A stretch of DNA of 64,000 nucleotides, taken from positions 248,001 to 312,000 of the forward strand of contig NZ_CANLOZ010000002.1 in the NCBI RefSeq assembly GCF_947492965.1. Reading direction: 5' to 3'. Both the position numbers and the translations under genes were made by a program. Below the pieces are notes generated by a model that made no database searches, was not told the origin of the DNA, and worked only from the letters and a program-made list of their open reading frames with translations. The stretch is from an uncultured Aquimarina sp. (GTDB lineage Bacteria; Bacteroidota; Bacteroidia; Flavobacteriales; Flavobacteriaceae). How positions within the stretch are numbered: position 1 is the first letter of the stretch; the number at the start of each line of letters is the position of its first letter. Below are positions 35,207-43,914 of this stretch, in pieces.

Positions 35207-36073
35207 ATGAAAAAAATCAAATTATTAGCGCTTAGCGCTGTAGTGGCAGGATTAGTAATCTCTTGTCAGAAAAATGATGTTAATGAAGCTCAACCTGATT
35301 TAGCATCGGACTTATCAATTGAAGAAATAGAAGCTCTAACCAAGGCAGCTGTAAATCCTAATGGTGCTGTAAAAGAAATGATGACAGATTTAGATGGTAA
35401 TGCTACCATGTATGTTATTTCTGGCGATATCGCTCTAGAGCGTAAAAAACTTTTAAATGGCGACTACGCTATGTTAGAAGGTGAAAACAACACTAAACAG
35501 TATAGAACTTTTAATTTAATTAGTGGTGCTAATACTACTATCGATATTTTAGGATATACAGGTTCTTGTTGTGCATTAACAACAAATATGCGTACCGGAT
35601 TACAGTGGGCTGTAAATAACTATAATAGATTAAACACGAATCTAAATTTTAGATTAACGTTTGGATCTAATACAAATGGTGCTGATATGATTGTATTCAA
35701 TCAAGGAGGAACTGGAGTTGGTGGTCGTGCTGATTTTCCAAGTGGTGGAAGACCTGGTCAATTAATTAGAATTGATGGAGGGTTAGCAAATAGTAATAAT
35801 AACATCAATGAACATGTAATCACCCATGAAATAGGTCATGCTGTAGGTTTAAGACATACAGATTATGCGAGAAGAAGATGTGGAAATAACAACGAGCAAG
35901 ATAGTGCTGAAGGTCAAGCTGCTGGAGCAATCAATATTCCAGGTACACCAACAGAAAACAGATGGGGCGCTGCTGGATTGGATTCCGGTTCTATCATGAT
36001 TTCTTGTTATGATAACAGTACACAAGGAGAGTTCTCTAATTTTGATGTTGTAGCATTAGAGTTCTTGTACTAA
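35207..36073 (+). CDS. M57-type (HEIGH) zinc metalloprotease lipoprotein, paralogue
   Basis: 288 residues. Lipoprotein signal ending GLVISC, N-terminal segment with SLEEIEAL-like text (SIEEIEALTKAAV), then the catalytic domain with NEHVITHEIGHAVGLRHTDYARRRCG (zinc site HExxHxxGxxH) and a Met-turn candidate in SGSIMISC. Close paralogue of the minus-strand gene at 32635-33471. Site B and a long leader lie upstream; a strong terminator follows. Probably secreted or surface-anchored; substrate unknown. Confidence 0.9.
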   Translation: MKKIKLLALSAVVAGLVISCQKNDVNEAQPDLASDLSIEEIEALTKAAVNPNGAVKEMMTDLDGNATMYVISGDIALERKKLLNGDYAMLEGENNTKQYRTFNLISGANTTIDILGYTGSCCALTTNMRTGLQWAVNNYNRLNTNLNFRLTFGSNTNGADMIVFNQGGTGVGGRADFPSGGRPGQLIRIDGGLANSNNNINEHVITHEIGHAVGLRHTDYARRRCGNNNEQDSAEGQAAGAINIPGTPTENRWGAAGLDSGSIMISCYDNSTQGEFSNFDVVALEFLY

Positions 36074-36123
36074 GAAATAAGCAAAAGTGAAATAATTAAA
36101 TAAAGATATACCTTATACAGACT

Positions 36124-36153
36124 AAGAGCCATCTCATTGTTGAGATGGCTCTT
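36124..36153 (+). terminator. Strong terminator of the second M57-type protease gene
   Basis: AAGAGCCATCTCA with its perfect 13-bp complement around TTGT, then TTGC. Confidence 0.9.
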
Positions 36154-36393
36154 TTGCTTATTTATGATGTTATCTTCTGTGTTTTTATATACGTTTAAAC
36201 ACTGTTAAATAACTAAACATAGCTATTGATTTGTGCGGTAATTTAAAGTAAATACTTTATAATTAGTCAAATCCAATGATAATAGCTCATGTGGTTTTAA
36301 TTAAAGACAAAATGGTATTACAATATTTACGTTTTGTATAGATTCATGGTGCTGATATTTGAATCTAACACTACCAATTGTAAACAAAAAAAA

Positions 36394-36411
36394 GACCACC
36401 TAATGGTAGCC
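36394..36411 (-). terminator. Terminator of the OmpA gene
   Basis: On the minus strand GGCTACC-ATTA-GGTGGTC (with G-U pairs) followed by eight or more T, 28 bp after the stop. The rest of the gap 36154-36393 shows nothing recognisable. Confidence 0.65.
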
Positions 36412-36438
36412 TTTTTTGATATTATAAATTCTTTCTTC

Positions 36439-37272
36439 TTAGTTAGAAGATAACATTGCAAAGAATTTGTCAAGATTTGGTAATAATACAATTCTTGTAC
36501 GTCTGTTGATTGCCATATTTTCTTCCGTGTCATTTTCAACTAATGGCTGGTAACTACTTCTTCCAGAAGCGATTAATTTAGCAGGATCTACATTATACTT
36601 ATTTTGTAATAATCTAGTAATAGAAGTTGCTCTTTTAACACTTAAATCCCAGTTATCTTCTAATGCAGGAGTACTGATAGTTCTAGGATCTGTGTGTCCC
36701 TCAATCATTACATCAAGACTTGGCTCTGAGTTAATTACTTGAGCAAGTTTTTCAAGGATATCATTTGCCTTATTACTTACTCTGTAGCTTCCACTATTAA
36801 ATAGCATCTTGTCCGAAATAGAGATCATTACTACCGTTTGATCAATATCGATAGAAATGTCTTCATCCTCTTTTAAGCTGTCATCCAATGAATTCTTCAA
36901 ATTATGAGAAACTGCAAGATTCATTGAGTCTTGTAATGTTCTAGCACCTTGTAATTTTTCAGGACTAACCTGAGCAAGGGTTTCATTCATTTTCTTTTTG
37001 GTGTTGTTAGAGATTACAGCTAGGTCATCCACCATCACCATTTTTTCATTATTAGAGTCTCTTAAAGAGTTAATCTTTGCGTTATAATCAGCAACTCTTG
37101 CTTCAATTTTTGCAAATTTAGACTCAAGCTCTTCTTTCTCTACGGTAGTCTTCTGTAATGTACTACGCGTATTGTTTAGATCTTGCTCAAGAGCCAAATA
37201 CTTCTTCTTTGATACACAAGAGGTAGTCATCAAGGCTCCAGATAATGCGATTAGTGTGAATACTTTTTTCAT
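36439..37272 (-). CDS. OmpA-family peptidoglycan-associated lipoprotein
   Basis: 277 residues. Lipoprotein signal (SGALMTTSC), a coiled coil over about residues 25-95 (LEQDLNNTRSTLQKTTVEKE and following), then an OmpA_C domain with VMIEGHTDPR, WDLSVKRATSITRLLQ and INRRTRIVL, the peptidoglycan-binding signature. It tethers the outer membrane to the wall. Long 5' gap upstream (37273-37609). Confidence 0.92.
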   Translation of the reverse strand: MKKVFTLIALSGALMTTSCVSKKKYLALEQDLNNTRSTLQKTTVEKEELESKFAKIEARVADYNAKINSLRDSNNEKMVMVDDLAVISNNTKKKMNETLAQVSPEKLQGARTLQDSMNLAVSHNLKNSLDDSLKEDEDISIDIDQTVVMISISDKMLFNSGSYRVSNKANDILEKLAQVINSEPSLDVMIEGHTDPRTISTPALEDNWDLSVKRATSITRLLQNKYNVDPAKLIASGRSSYQPLVENDTEENMAINRRTRIVLLPNLDKFFAMLSSN

Positions 37273-37609
37273 GGTTATTTAATTAATCTTTTATATGCTA
37301 CCTAAAACTGATTGTGGAGCATTTTATTATAATTTTACCTACTAAACTTTTCACATTAAATTCTTAAAATATGTTAAAAAGTTTACATAAAAAATATATC
37401 CCGTATTGTTTTTACGGTAAATATATCAAGGCTTTTTGCGTAATATTTTGATTTTTAACCATTTGTTTGTTTAACTGCTTTTAAAAAAGAAATATTGTTA
37501 TTAAATGAATAATTAATATTATTGTAACGCCTTAAACAAAATATCGTCTTACTTAAAAATAAAAGTGCTTTGAATAAAAATTACTTAGGATTTAAAATTT
37601 TTGACATTC
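37273..37609. other. Divergent intergenic region, OmpA / M23 peptidase
   Basis: 337 bp, AT-rich. It contains CCGTATTGTTTTTACGG at 37401-37417, an inverted repeat of the same half-sites as sites A-D but in opposite order and with a wider spacer. Nothing else recognised. Confidence 0.5.
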
Positions 37610-38587
37610 ATGTTTTTGAATAAAGGGAAACTCACGTTCTTATTAACTCTAGTCGGTATAGCTACTTCATCTTTGTTTGCACAATATTCCGATAATACTA
37701 AGGCTAAAGTTTTATTGGATTACAAGGAATTGGTCTTAGATGGTAAGAAGACATATTTGCCTATCTACAAGGTTAATCGGCAATATATTATTACTCAGAA
37801 TAGCGAAGAAGTAGGAGTTATAAATAAGGAAATCATCACAAGCGTATATGATGAAAATTGGAACACCAAGGTTTTCAATACTTTTTTGAAAAAGAAATTC
37901 GATAAACGTCCTTTTTTACTTCATTTTAAAGATTCTGTATTCTCTTCACCTGTTGATCATAAAATGGTGGTTACCTCTAGGTATGGTTGGAGAAGAGGAA
38001 GAGCACATCAAGGTATAGATATTGATCTTCAGACAGGCGATAATGTAAAAGCATTGCTTAGTGGTAAAGTTAGATATGCAAGACGACATTCTGGTCATGG
38101 AAAAACGGTAGTTATAAGACATGAAAATGGTTTAGAAACCGTTTATGCTCATCTTTCTAAATATATGGTAAAAGAAAATGATCTTGTAGAAAAAGGACAA
38201 GTTATCGGTAAAGGTGGAGTATCTGGGAATGCTAGAGGAAGTCATTTACATTTGGAAGTGCGCTACCATGGTAAAAGCATACATCCTGAATATCTTTTTG
38301 ATTTCTCTGAAAATACCAAAGTAAGGTCTGAACAAATTGCGGTTACCAAAAAGTGGATGACGCCTAGATCACATCGTTCTACAAGAAAAAGTAAAATAGT
38401 AGTTCAACAAACGATAGAGAAAATAATTGAAGAGCCAACTACTAAAAGTGTTTATGTTGTTCAGAAAGGAGATACATTGCATGGTATCGCTAGGAAACAT
38501 GACATTGAAGTTTCGGAAATCTGTAAGATTAATGAAATAAGATATAATTCAGTACTAAATATCGGACAAGAAATAGTTATTTACTAA
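37610..38587 (+). CDS. M23-family peptidoglycan endopeptidase with LysM
   Basis: 325 residues with a signal peptide (LTFLLTLVGIATSSLFA). The LytM/M23 domain has HQGIDIDLQTGD and HLHLEVRYHG, the zinc ligands, and VYAHLS; a C-terminal LysM repeat YVVQKGDTLHGIARKHDI...NIGQEIVIY binds glycan. It should cleave peptidoglycan cross-links in the periplasm. ATG 37610 preferred to the TTG three codons earlier. The stop overlaps the stop of the converging sensor gene. Confidence 0.9.
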   Translation: MFLNKGKLTFLLTLVGIATSSLFAQYSDNTKAKVLLDYKELVLDGKKTYLPIYKVNRQYIITQNSEEVGVINKEIITSVYDENWNTKVFNTFLKKKFDKRPFLLHFKDSVFSSPVDHKMVVTSRYGWRRGRAHQGIDIDLQTGDNVKALLSGKVRYARRHSGHGKTVVIRHENGLETVYAHLSKYMVKENDLVEKGQVIGKGGVSGNARGSHLHLEVRYHGKSIHPEYLFDFSENTKVRSEQIAVTKKWMTPRSHRSTRKSKIVVQQTIEKIIEEPTTKSVYVVQKGDTLHGIARKHDIEVSEICKINEIRYNSVLNIGQEIVIY

Positions 38588-39819
38588 AAACTATTCGGTA
38601 TATGTTTATGGATCATTTCTAATAAGATATTCTTATCATAAGGTTTTAATATATAGTCGTTTAAACCCGCTTGCATAATCTGTCTATTTAACTGAGTCAC
38701 ATCTACAGCAGTTAGTGCAATAATAGGTGTTTTATGATCAAATTCTCGTATTCTTTTTGTGGTTCCTATACCATTAAGTTTAGGCATGTTTATATCCATT
38801 AAAATAATGTCGTAAGAATTATCTTTGGCAAGTTCAATAGCATCAAACCCGTTATCTATTGTTGTGCATTCAAAATTTTCTTTGGATAAAATTTTATTTG
38901 CAACTAATAAATTTAGTTTATTGTCATCAACTATTAGTGCTTTTTGTTTTTCATTCCCTGTAGACTCATTATTTGTGCTCGCATTTTCGTTCACAGTTTC
39001 TAAGTCTACTACAAACGCATATTCAGATCCTGCATGAGAATTATTTTGTACGATAATTTCTCCTTCAATAGATTTAGCCAATCCTCTTACGATTAATGAA
39101 TTAAGTCCACTTCCTAAATACGATTTTTTTACCTTATCAATATCAATAAACTCTTGGTATATAGATCTTTCATCTTCTTTTGTAATCTCGTTTCCATCAT
39201 GCTTAATTTTAAAAGAAATATTATTCATACTTCCTTTTTTGGTAATTAAATTGACAGAAAAAACAATATTTCCATTTTTAGTAAAACGTAAGGCGTTACT
39301 AATCAAGTTCATTAAAATTTGTGAAAGAATAGAAGAATTTCCAATAAGCTTTTCTGGAATTTCATCATCGAACTCTAAATTTAGAGTATTACCACTATTT
39401 TCGGTAGCGTAACTAAAAGAATTAACCACATTTTGAGTTAGTTCTCTAAGATCAATCTGCTGCTTATCAACCTCTATTTTTTCAGTTTCCAGCACATTAA
39501 CCTGTAATACATTATTGATGAGCGTTAATAGATAATCTCCAGAAAACTTTAAGGACTTAAGATTTTTATTATCCGACAATTCTGGGTGTTCATTTACCAA
39601 AATATTGGTTAATCCCATAATTCCGTATAACGGAGTTCTTAATTCTTGACTCAAAGAAGAAATAAACTCTTGATTTTTTTGTTCTTTTTTTTCTGTAGAA
39701 CTAATTAAAGTACTTAACTCATCATTTTTTCGTTTAAGTTTAGATGCTAAACTGATATATCGAAAACCTAAAAAAATGACTACTGCTAAAAGAACAATTA
39801 TTATAGGGAAAATATACAT
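38584..39819 (-). CDS. Degenerate hybrid histidine kinase with intact receiver
   Basis: 411 residues: one N-terminal membrane helix, short coiled linker, HisKA-like dimerisation helix, HATPase-like domain and a C-terminal receiver. The H-box reads SLSQELRTPLYG, so the phospho-acceptor His is Gln58 (CAA). The N-box LMNLISNALRF is kept, but the DxGxG box is lost (KHDGNEITKED) and the last Gly box is altered (GSGLNSLIVRG). The receiver is normal: IVDDNK, phospho-acceptor Asp in LMDINMPKLNG, Thr in ALTA, Lys in LKPY. It probably cannot autophosphorylate and may act as a scaffold or a phosphate acceptor from another kinase. Confidence 0.85.
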   Translation of the reverse strand: MYIFPIIIVLLAVVIFLGFRYISLASKLKRKNDELSTLISSTEKKEQKNQEFISSLSQELRTPLYGIMGLTNILVNEHPELSDNKNLKSLKFSGDYLLTLINNVLQVNVLETEKIEVDKQQIDLRELTQNVVNSFSYATENSGNTLNLEFDDEIPEKLIGNSSILSQILMNLISNALRFTKNGNIVFSVNLITKKGSMNNISFKIKHDGNEITKEDERSIYQEFIDIDKVKKSYLGSGLNSLIVRGLAKSIEGEIIVQNNSHAGSEYAFVVDLETVNENASTNNESTGNEKQKALIVDDNKLNLLVANKILSKENFECTTIDNGFDAIELAKDNSYDIILMDINMPKLNGIGTTKRIREFDHKTPIIALTAVDVTQLNRQIMQAGLNDYILKPYDKNILLEMIHKHIPNSF

Positions 39820-39913
39820 GGGTTGTTTTTTATAACAAAATAATAAATATCGGATTTATCTTACAAGTATCAACGGGTGTTTTTTTTGTTAATATGTGAT
39901 TTTTGATGTTTTG

Positions 39914-39928
39914 TACGGTTTATTCGTA
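39914..39928 (+). promoter_or_regulatory. TACGG/TCGTA near-palindrome, site D
   Basis: TACGGTTTATTCGTA, one mismatch from the A-C consensus. A TATCTTTA -7-like element starts at 39979, 58 bp from its centre, and the secreted protein gene starts at 40011. Confidence 0.4.
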
Positions 39929-40010
39929 GTTTGGTAGAGTTTTTGAAAGTAATTAACAGAAAAAAGTAAGGGATTAGTTATCTTTAACGACTATATGGCA
40001 TAAAGGAAGA

Positions 40011-40661
40011 ATGAAGACGAAATCAACTGTTATATCGATATTTTTTTTGTGGTTTGTAGCTACGCTACAGGCACAAATAGAAAAACCTATTTCATCTTTA
40101 CAAATAGACAAAAACAGTGATTTAAAAACCAGTACTTATAAACTTACTCCGGGTTTAACAAAACCTAAAAACAACTTTTCTTTATATACCAGCTTAGAAG
40201 ATTCTATTCGATTTAATAGAACGCAGAAACCTTTTGATATGACAGGTAATAATGGACTTTTAAAACCAAATTTTAAGTCAGTTCCTAAGTGGTTTCAAAA
40301 AGATAAAGAAATAAAGGAAGAATATAAATCAGACCAGTACTTGGGTGATTTTAAAAGTAATTCAGAGTTTGTTTATCTTATTTATAGGGATCATGAATCA
40401 GTAGACGGAGATTTAGTACGAATCTTTTTGAACGATGATGTTATCCGTTCTAGTGTTTATTTAGATGCTGTTTTTCAGGGTTTTAAAATTGATCTTATAA
40501 AAGGTTTTAATAAAATTGATATTCAAGCTTTAAATCAAGGTACTTCTGGTCCAAATACCGCAGAATTCCAACTTCATGATGACCAGGGTAATATCATTAC
40601 CGCTAATGAATGGAACCTTACAACAGGTGTAAAAGCTACTTTAATAGTAGTAAAGGAATAA
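40011..40661 (+). CDS. Conserved secreted protein of unknown function
   Basis: 216 residues with a signal peptide (ISIFFLWFVATLQA). The C-terminal half (YLIYRDHESVDGDLVRIFLNDDVI, FQGFKIDLIKGFNKIDIQALNQGTSGPNT, GVKATLIVVKE) has the look of a conserved flavobacterial secreted domain with strand-rich, possibly beta-sandwich structure. No catalytic motif. Upstream are near-palindrome site D and a -7-like element, suggesting co-regulation with the M57-type protease genes. Confidence 0.7.
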   Translation: MKTKSTVISIFFLWFVATLQAQIEKPISSLQIDKNSDLKTSTYKLTPGLTKPKNNFSLYTSLEDSIRFNRTQKPFDMTGNNGLLKPNFKSVPKWFQKDKEIKEEYKSDQYLGDFKSNSEFVYLIYRDHESVDGDLVRIFLNDDVIRSSVYLDAVFQGFKIDLIKGFNKIDIQALNQGTSGPNTAEFQLHDDQGNIITANEWNLTTGVKATLIVVKE

Positions 40662-40814
40662 TTTTTTCATCCATTTTTATTCGACGATCTACCGTTTTTT
40701 TAAGTGGTTTCCACTACTTTTTATAACTTCATATAAAAGTTTTTACAATTTTTTTTAGAAATAATGTGATTTTTTAATCATAAGGTATACTTATATAGAA
40801 AATAGAATCTAAAA

Positions 40815-41303
40815 ATGAGTAAGGAAGAAGAATTTACTCGCATTATTAAACAAAATGAAGGTGTTATTTTCAAAATAACAACCGTGTATACAGATCAATC
40901 TGAAGACCAACAGGATTTGTATCAGGAAATAGTGTATCAATTATGGAAAGCCTATGATAGTTTTAGAGGTGATGCCAAAATTAGTACCTGGATGTATAGA
41001 GTTGCCTTAAATACTGCAATAACTAGACTAAGAAAGGAAAAAAGAAAAGGAAGCAAAGTCGGGATTGATCAGGTAGTATTGAAACAGACAGAGAATTACG
41101 ACACGGAATTCGAAGAGAAATTAAAGGTTGTATATGCTCATATAAAAATGCTTAATGATCTCGAAAAAGGTTTGATTTTATTACTATTAGAGGGAAAAAA
41201 GTACGAAGAGATAGCTACAATTACTGGATTAAGTGCTACGAATGTTGGAACACGTATTTCTAGAATAAAGCAAAAATTGAAGACGCAAATAATTAAAAAA
41301 TAA
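40815..41303 (+). CDS. ECF-family RNA polymerase sigma factor
   Basis: 162 residues. Region 2: DQQDLYQEIVYQLWKAYDSFRGDAKISTWMYRVALNTAI; region 4: LNDLEKGLILLLLEGKKYEEIATITGLSATNVGTRISRIKQKLK. It abuts the next gene (stop TAA then ATG with no gap), forming a sigma / membrane protein pair. A small inverted repeat AGTGG-TTT-CCACT lies upstream near 40700. Confidence 0.92.
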   Translation: MSKEEEFTRIIKQNEGVIFKITTVYTDQSEDQQDLYQEIVYQLWKAYDSFRGDAKISTWMYRVALNTAITRLRKEKRKGSKVGIDQVVLKQTENYDTEFEEKLKVVYAHIKMLNDLEKGLILLLLEGKKYEEIATITGLSATNVGTRISRIKQKLKTQIIKK

Positions 41304-41915
41304 ATGGGGATGGAATTAGAGGAAATGCAAACAGTATGGTCTGATATAAGTGACCAATTAGAAAAACAAAAAAAATTAACCGATAAAATGATTATTATGA
41401 TGACACAGGAACGATACAGAAAAAAATGGAACAAAATTGCCTATCCAGAGATTTTAGGAACTATTATTTGTTATGCAATGGCTATTTTAATAATTGTAAA
41501 GTTAAACACCCTTGATACTTGGTATAATGCAGTATTTGGAGTTAGTTGTGCCATTATATTATTAGTACTGCCAGTTTTGTCATTGCGATCCATTAATAAA
41601 ATGAGTAGTATTAATTTTTATGAAAATACATATAAGGATACATTAATTACCTATACAAAACACAAAAAACAATTCCAATCACTTCAAAAAGCTTCATATT
41701 ATTTGAGTTTTTTATTGATATTTTTAATTCTTCCGGTTACCTCAAAAATAATAGGAGGGAAGGACTTGTTTGATGATGTAGATAAACTTTGGTCAATAGC
41801 ATTTTTTATACCTTTTGGGATTATCTTTTTCATATTCTTCGCAAAGTGGGTAAAAAAGATATATGGTAAAAACATGGAAGCAGCAGAGAATATCCTTAAA
41901 GATCTAGAGGAATAA
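41304..41915 (+). CDS. Four-helix membrane protein, possible anti-sigma partner
   Basis: 203 residues: a cytoplasmic N-terminal helix (MQTVWSDISDQLEKQKKLTDKMI) then four hydrophobic segments (GTIICYAMAILIIV, AVFGVSCAIILLVLPVL, YLSFLLIFLILPVTS, SIAFFIPFGIIFFIFFA) and a charged tail. It directly follows the ECF sigma gene. The topology and position match membrane proteins that accompany ECF factors in Bacteroidota, but a direct anti-sigma function is inference. Confidence 0.7.
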   Translation: MGMELEEMQTVWSDISDQLEKQKKLTDKMIIMMTQERYRKKWNKIAYPEILGTIICYAMAILIIVKLNTLDTWYNAVFGVSCAIILLVLPVLSLRSINKMSSINFYENTYKDTLITYTKHKKQFQSLQKASYYLSFLLIFLILPVTSKIIGGKDLFDDVDKLWSIAFFIPFGIIFFIFFAKWVKKIYGKNMEAAENILKDLEE

Positions 41916-41935
41916 GATGTAGATAGCTTTATACA

Positions 41936-41973
41936 AAACAAAAGCAGTATTAATTTAAATACTGCTTTTGTTT
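41936..41973. terminator. Bidirectional terminator
   Basis: AAACAAAAGCAGTATT with its exact 16-bp complement around AATTTA, between converging genes; A and T runs on both sides serve both strands. Confidence 0.88.
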
Positions 41974-41990
41974 AAAAGGAATTATAGGTT

Positions 41991-42419
41991 TTATGAAATC
42001 CATCCTTTATTGTTTGCATATGTAGAGAACCAAATTAAGAATGCTCCAAATACCACAATACAAATAGGCATATAAATTCGTTGACCAGTTAATGCTACAA
42101 AATCCTGAATAAAGAAATTATAAAATTGTTGGGCAAGTACAGTTACTAAGGAAATGATAAACAATATGATAGCCCATTTTTTCTTTATTAGTAATGCAAT
42201 AGATCCAAGAGTTCCAGAAAACACAGCTATTGCAAAAACGGCAGTTACCCAAGCGGGAATATTGTTATAAAAGTTTTGATCTGCTTCTGGCATCGTTTTT
42301 AAGATCTCATCAGTCATGTATGCCTGTGCCAAATAGGCCATCACTCCCATAAGATTCCATAATAATGCAATAACGCTTATAATCCAGAACCATATGGGGA
42401 TTTTGATATTTGTATTCAT
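41991..42419 (-). CDS. Small four-helix integral membrane protein
   Basis: 142 residues with four hydrophobic segments (FWIISVIALLWNLMGVMAYL, WVTAVFAIAVFSGTLGSIALLI, WAIILFIISLVTVLAQQFY, MPICIVVFGAFLIWFSTY). It resembles small uncharacterised inner-membrane proteins annotated as sugar transporter- or DoxX-like, but no catalytic or transport motif is clear. Function unknown. Confidence 0.65.
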   Translation of the reverse strand: MNTNIKIPIWFWIISVIALLWNLMGVMAYLAQAYMTDEILKTMPEADQNFYNNIPAWVTAVFAIAVFSGTLGSIALLIKKKWAIILFIISLVTVLAQQFYNFFIQDFVALTGQRIYMPICIVVFGAFLIWFSTYANNKGWIS

Positions 42420-42582
42420 AATTGATTGGTTATTAAGTTGTTTTGTAAAAACAATGTAGTTATAAACATTGTAATACCAAAATTATGTATTACGTCTATA
42501 GAATTATTACTCGTTTAATCTTTTATTTTATGTAAACAACAGTTAGTTTTTGTAAATTTAAAAACTAACTAATTTTTATAAT

Positions 42583-43005
42583 ATGAATCTCTTAAGGCAA
42601 TGGAACAAAGTATATCGTGTATGCTGTTTATTATTGATTAGTGTAATGATTTTATCAGTATCGTCTTGCAATAATAGAGAAGAGGTATTTGACAAGCATT
42701 TTGTTCATTCAGTATATATTTGGCTTAAAAATCCAAATAATCCAGACGATAGAAAGAAATTTGAAGTTGCGTTAGATAAATTTTTAAAAACCTCTAAATA
42801 CGCAAAAACCAATTTTGTGGGAACTCCGGCAGGAACAGATAGGGAAGTAGTAGATAATACCTATACCTATAATATTGTTGTAACTTTTTCTTCTAAAGAA
42901 GAACAGGATTTATACCAAAAAGAAGATGCTCATCTTTTATTTATTGAAGAAGCTTCTTCTCTTTGGAATAAGGTACAAATATATGATGCTATTGGCTTGA
43001 ATTAG
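42583..43005 (+). CDS. Dabb-domain stress-responsive lipoprotein
   Basis: 140 residues. A lipoprotein signal (ISVMILSVSSC) precedes a Dabb alpha/beta-barrel domain (FVHSVYIWLKNPNNPDDRKKFEVALDKFL, TYNIVVTFSSKEEQDLY, AHLLFIEEASSLWNKVQIYDA). Dabb domains dimerise as ferredoxin-like folds; the biochemical role of the secreted ones is unknown. Confidence 0.8.
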   Translation: MNLLRQWNKVYRVCCLLLISVMILSVSSCNNREEVFDKHFVHSVYIWLKNPNNPDDRKKFEVALDKFLKTSKYAKTNFVGTPAGTDREVVDNTYTYNIVVTFSSKEEQDLYQKEDAHLLFIEEASSLWNKVQIYDAIGLN

Positions 43006-43016
43006 ATCTTATGCTA

Positions 43017-43340
43017 TTAAGAACTTTGATCTAAATAAGATCCTAAATTGTCTAGGGAGTCATCCCAGAATTTTTCATAGAATTTTAGCCATTTGCTAAC
43101 TTCTATTAGTGGTTTGGTATCCGCACTACAAAAGCGTTCTCTCCCTCTTGTACTTATAGTAATCAGACCGGCATCTTCAAGCGTTTTTAAATGTTTAGTA
43201 ACTCCCTGTCGACTGATGTCGAATTGACTAGATACCTGAGTGATAGGAAGCGCGGTTGCTGTAACAACAAGAGCGTGAAAAATTTCGCGTCTTGTGGGAT
43301 CTGCAATAGCCTTCAATATACGAGTGATTTTATCCTGCAT
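43017..43340 (-). CDS. ArsR-family transcriptional regulator
   Basis: A 107-residue winged-helix repressor (ADPTRREIFHALV, VSSQFDISRQGVTKHLKTLEDAGLITISTRGRERFCSA). It lacks an obvious metal-binding Cys cluster. It overlaps the upstream SRPBCC gene by 11 bp, the well-known ArsR/AHSA1 pairing. Confidence 0.9.
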   Translation of the reverse strand: MQDKITRILKAIADPTRREIFHALVVTATALPITQVSSQFDISRQGVTKHLKTLEDAGLITISTRGRERFCSADTKPLIEVSKWLKFYEKFWDDSLDNLGSYLDQSS

Positions 43341-43758
43341 GAACTTCTTGAATTAAATAATTTAAAAGACCAGTTAAGCAGTTATCCCATCCACCATTAA
43401 AACTGGTATACATCTCAATAGCTGTTGTACCAGCATAATTAGAAATCCCAGAATGTTCTAATACCAATTTAGTGCCTTCAGAAGTTTCAGTAAGTTCCCA
43501 TTTCACTATGGTATCTACGTCGGTACCTTCAATTTTCCAAGTATAGATAAGGGTGTAAGGGGTTGCTTGTTTAATAATACCAATAATAGGTTCGCAATTT
43601 TCTTTATCTGGTGAGTTAAAGGTATAATGGTAACCTATTTCAGCATTGAAATCAGCAGGTAGAAACCAATTGGATATTTCTTCTTGTTTGGTAATAGCAT
43701 TCCATATTTTGTCAATTGGATGTTTAAGAATACGTTCTTTGATAATTCGATCTTTCAT
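43330..43758 (-). CDS. AHSA1/SRPBCC-domain protein
   Basis: 142 residues of the START-like fold (LKHPIDKIWNAITKQEEISNWFLPADFNAEIGYHYTF, IYTWKIEGTDVDTIVKWELTE, SFNGGWDNCLTGLLNYL). These small proteins bind hydrophobic ligands; here the gene is translated with the ArsR regulator and is probably controlled by it. Confidence 0.88.
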   Translation of the reverse strand: MKDRIIKERILKHPIDKIWNAITKQEEISNWFLPADFNAEIGYHYTFNSPDKENCEPIIGIIKQATPYTLIYTWKIEGTDVDTIVKWELTETSEGTKLVLEHSGISNYAGTTAIEMYTSFNGGWDNCLTGLLNYLIQEVHAG

Positions 43759-43914
43759 GATGTTCGTTTTTTAAATGATTAATATTACGCAACTTTATGG
43801 TTGCTAATTTAATCAAAATTCTGCAATGCGCAACATTTTGGTTGCATTTATTTTAAATAGTACTCAAGTATTATCTATATTGATATGGTGTAAGTTAGCT
43901 TTATATCTCTGTAG

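Noticed and set aside
37401..37417. CCGTATTGTTTTTACGG as a fifth operator of the TTACGG series
   Set aside because: The half-sites are in the opposite order with a 7-bp spacer, so it was not counted with sites A-D.
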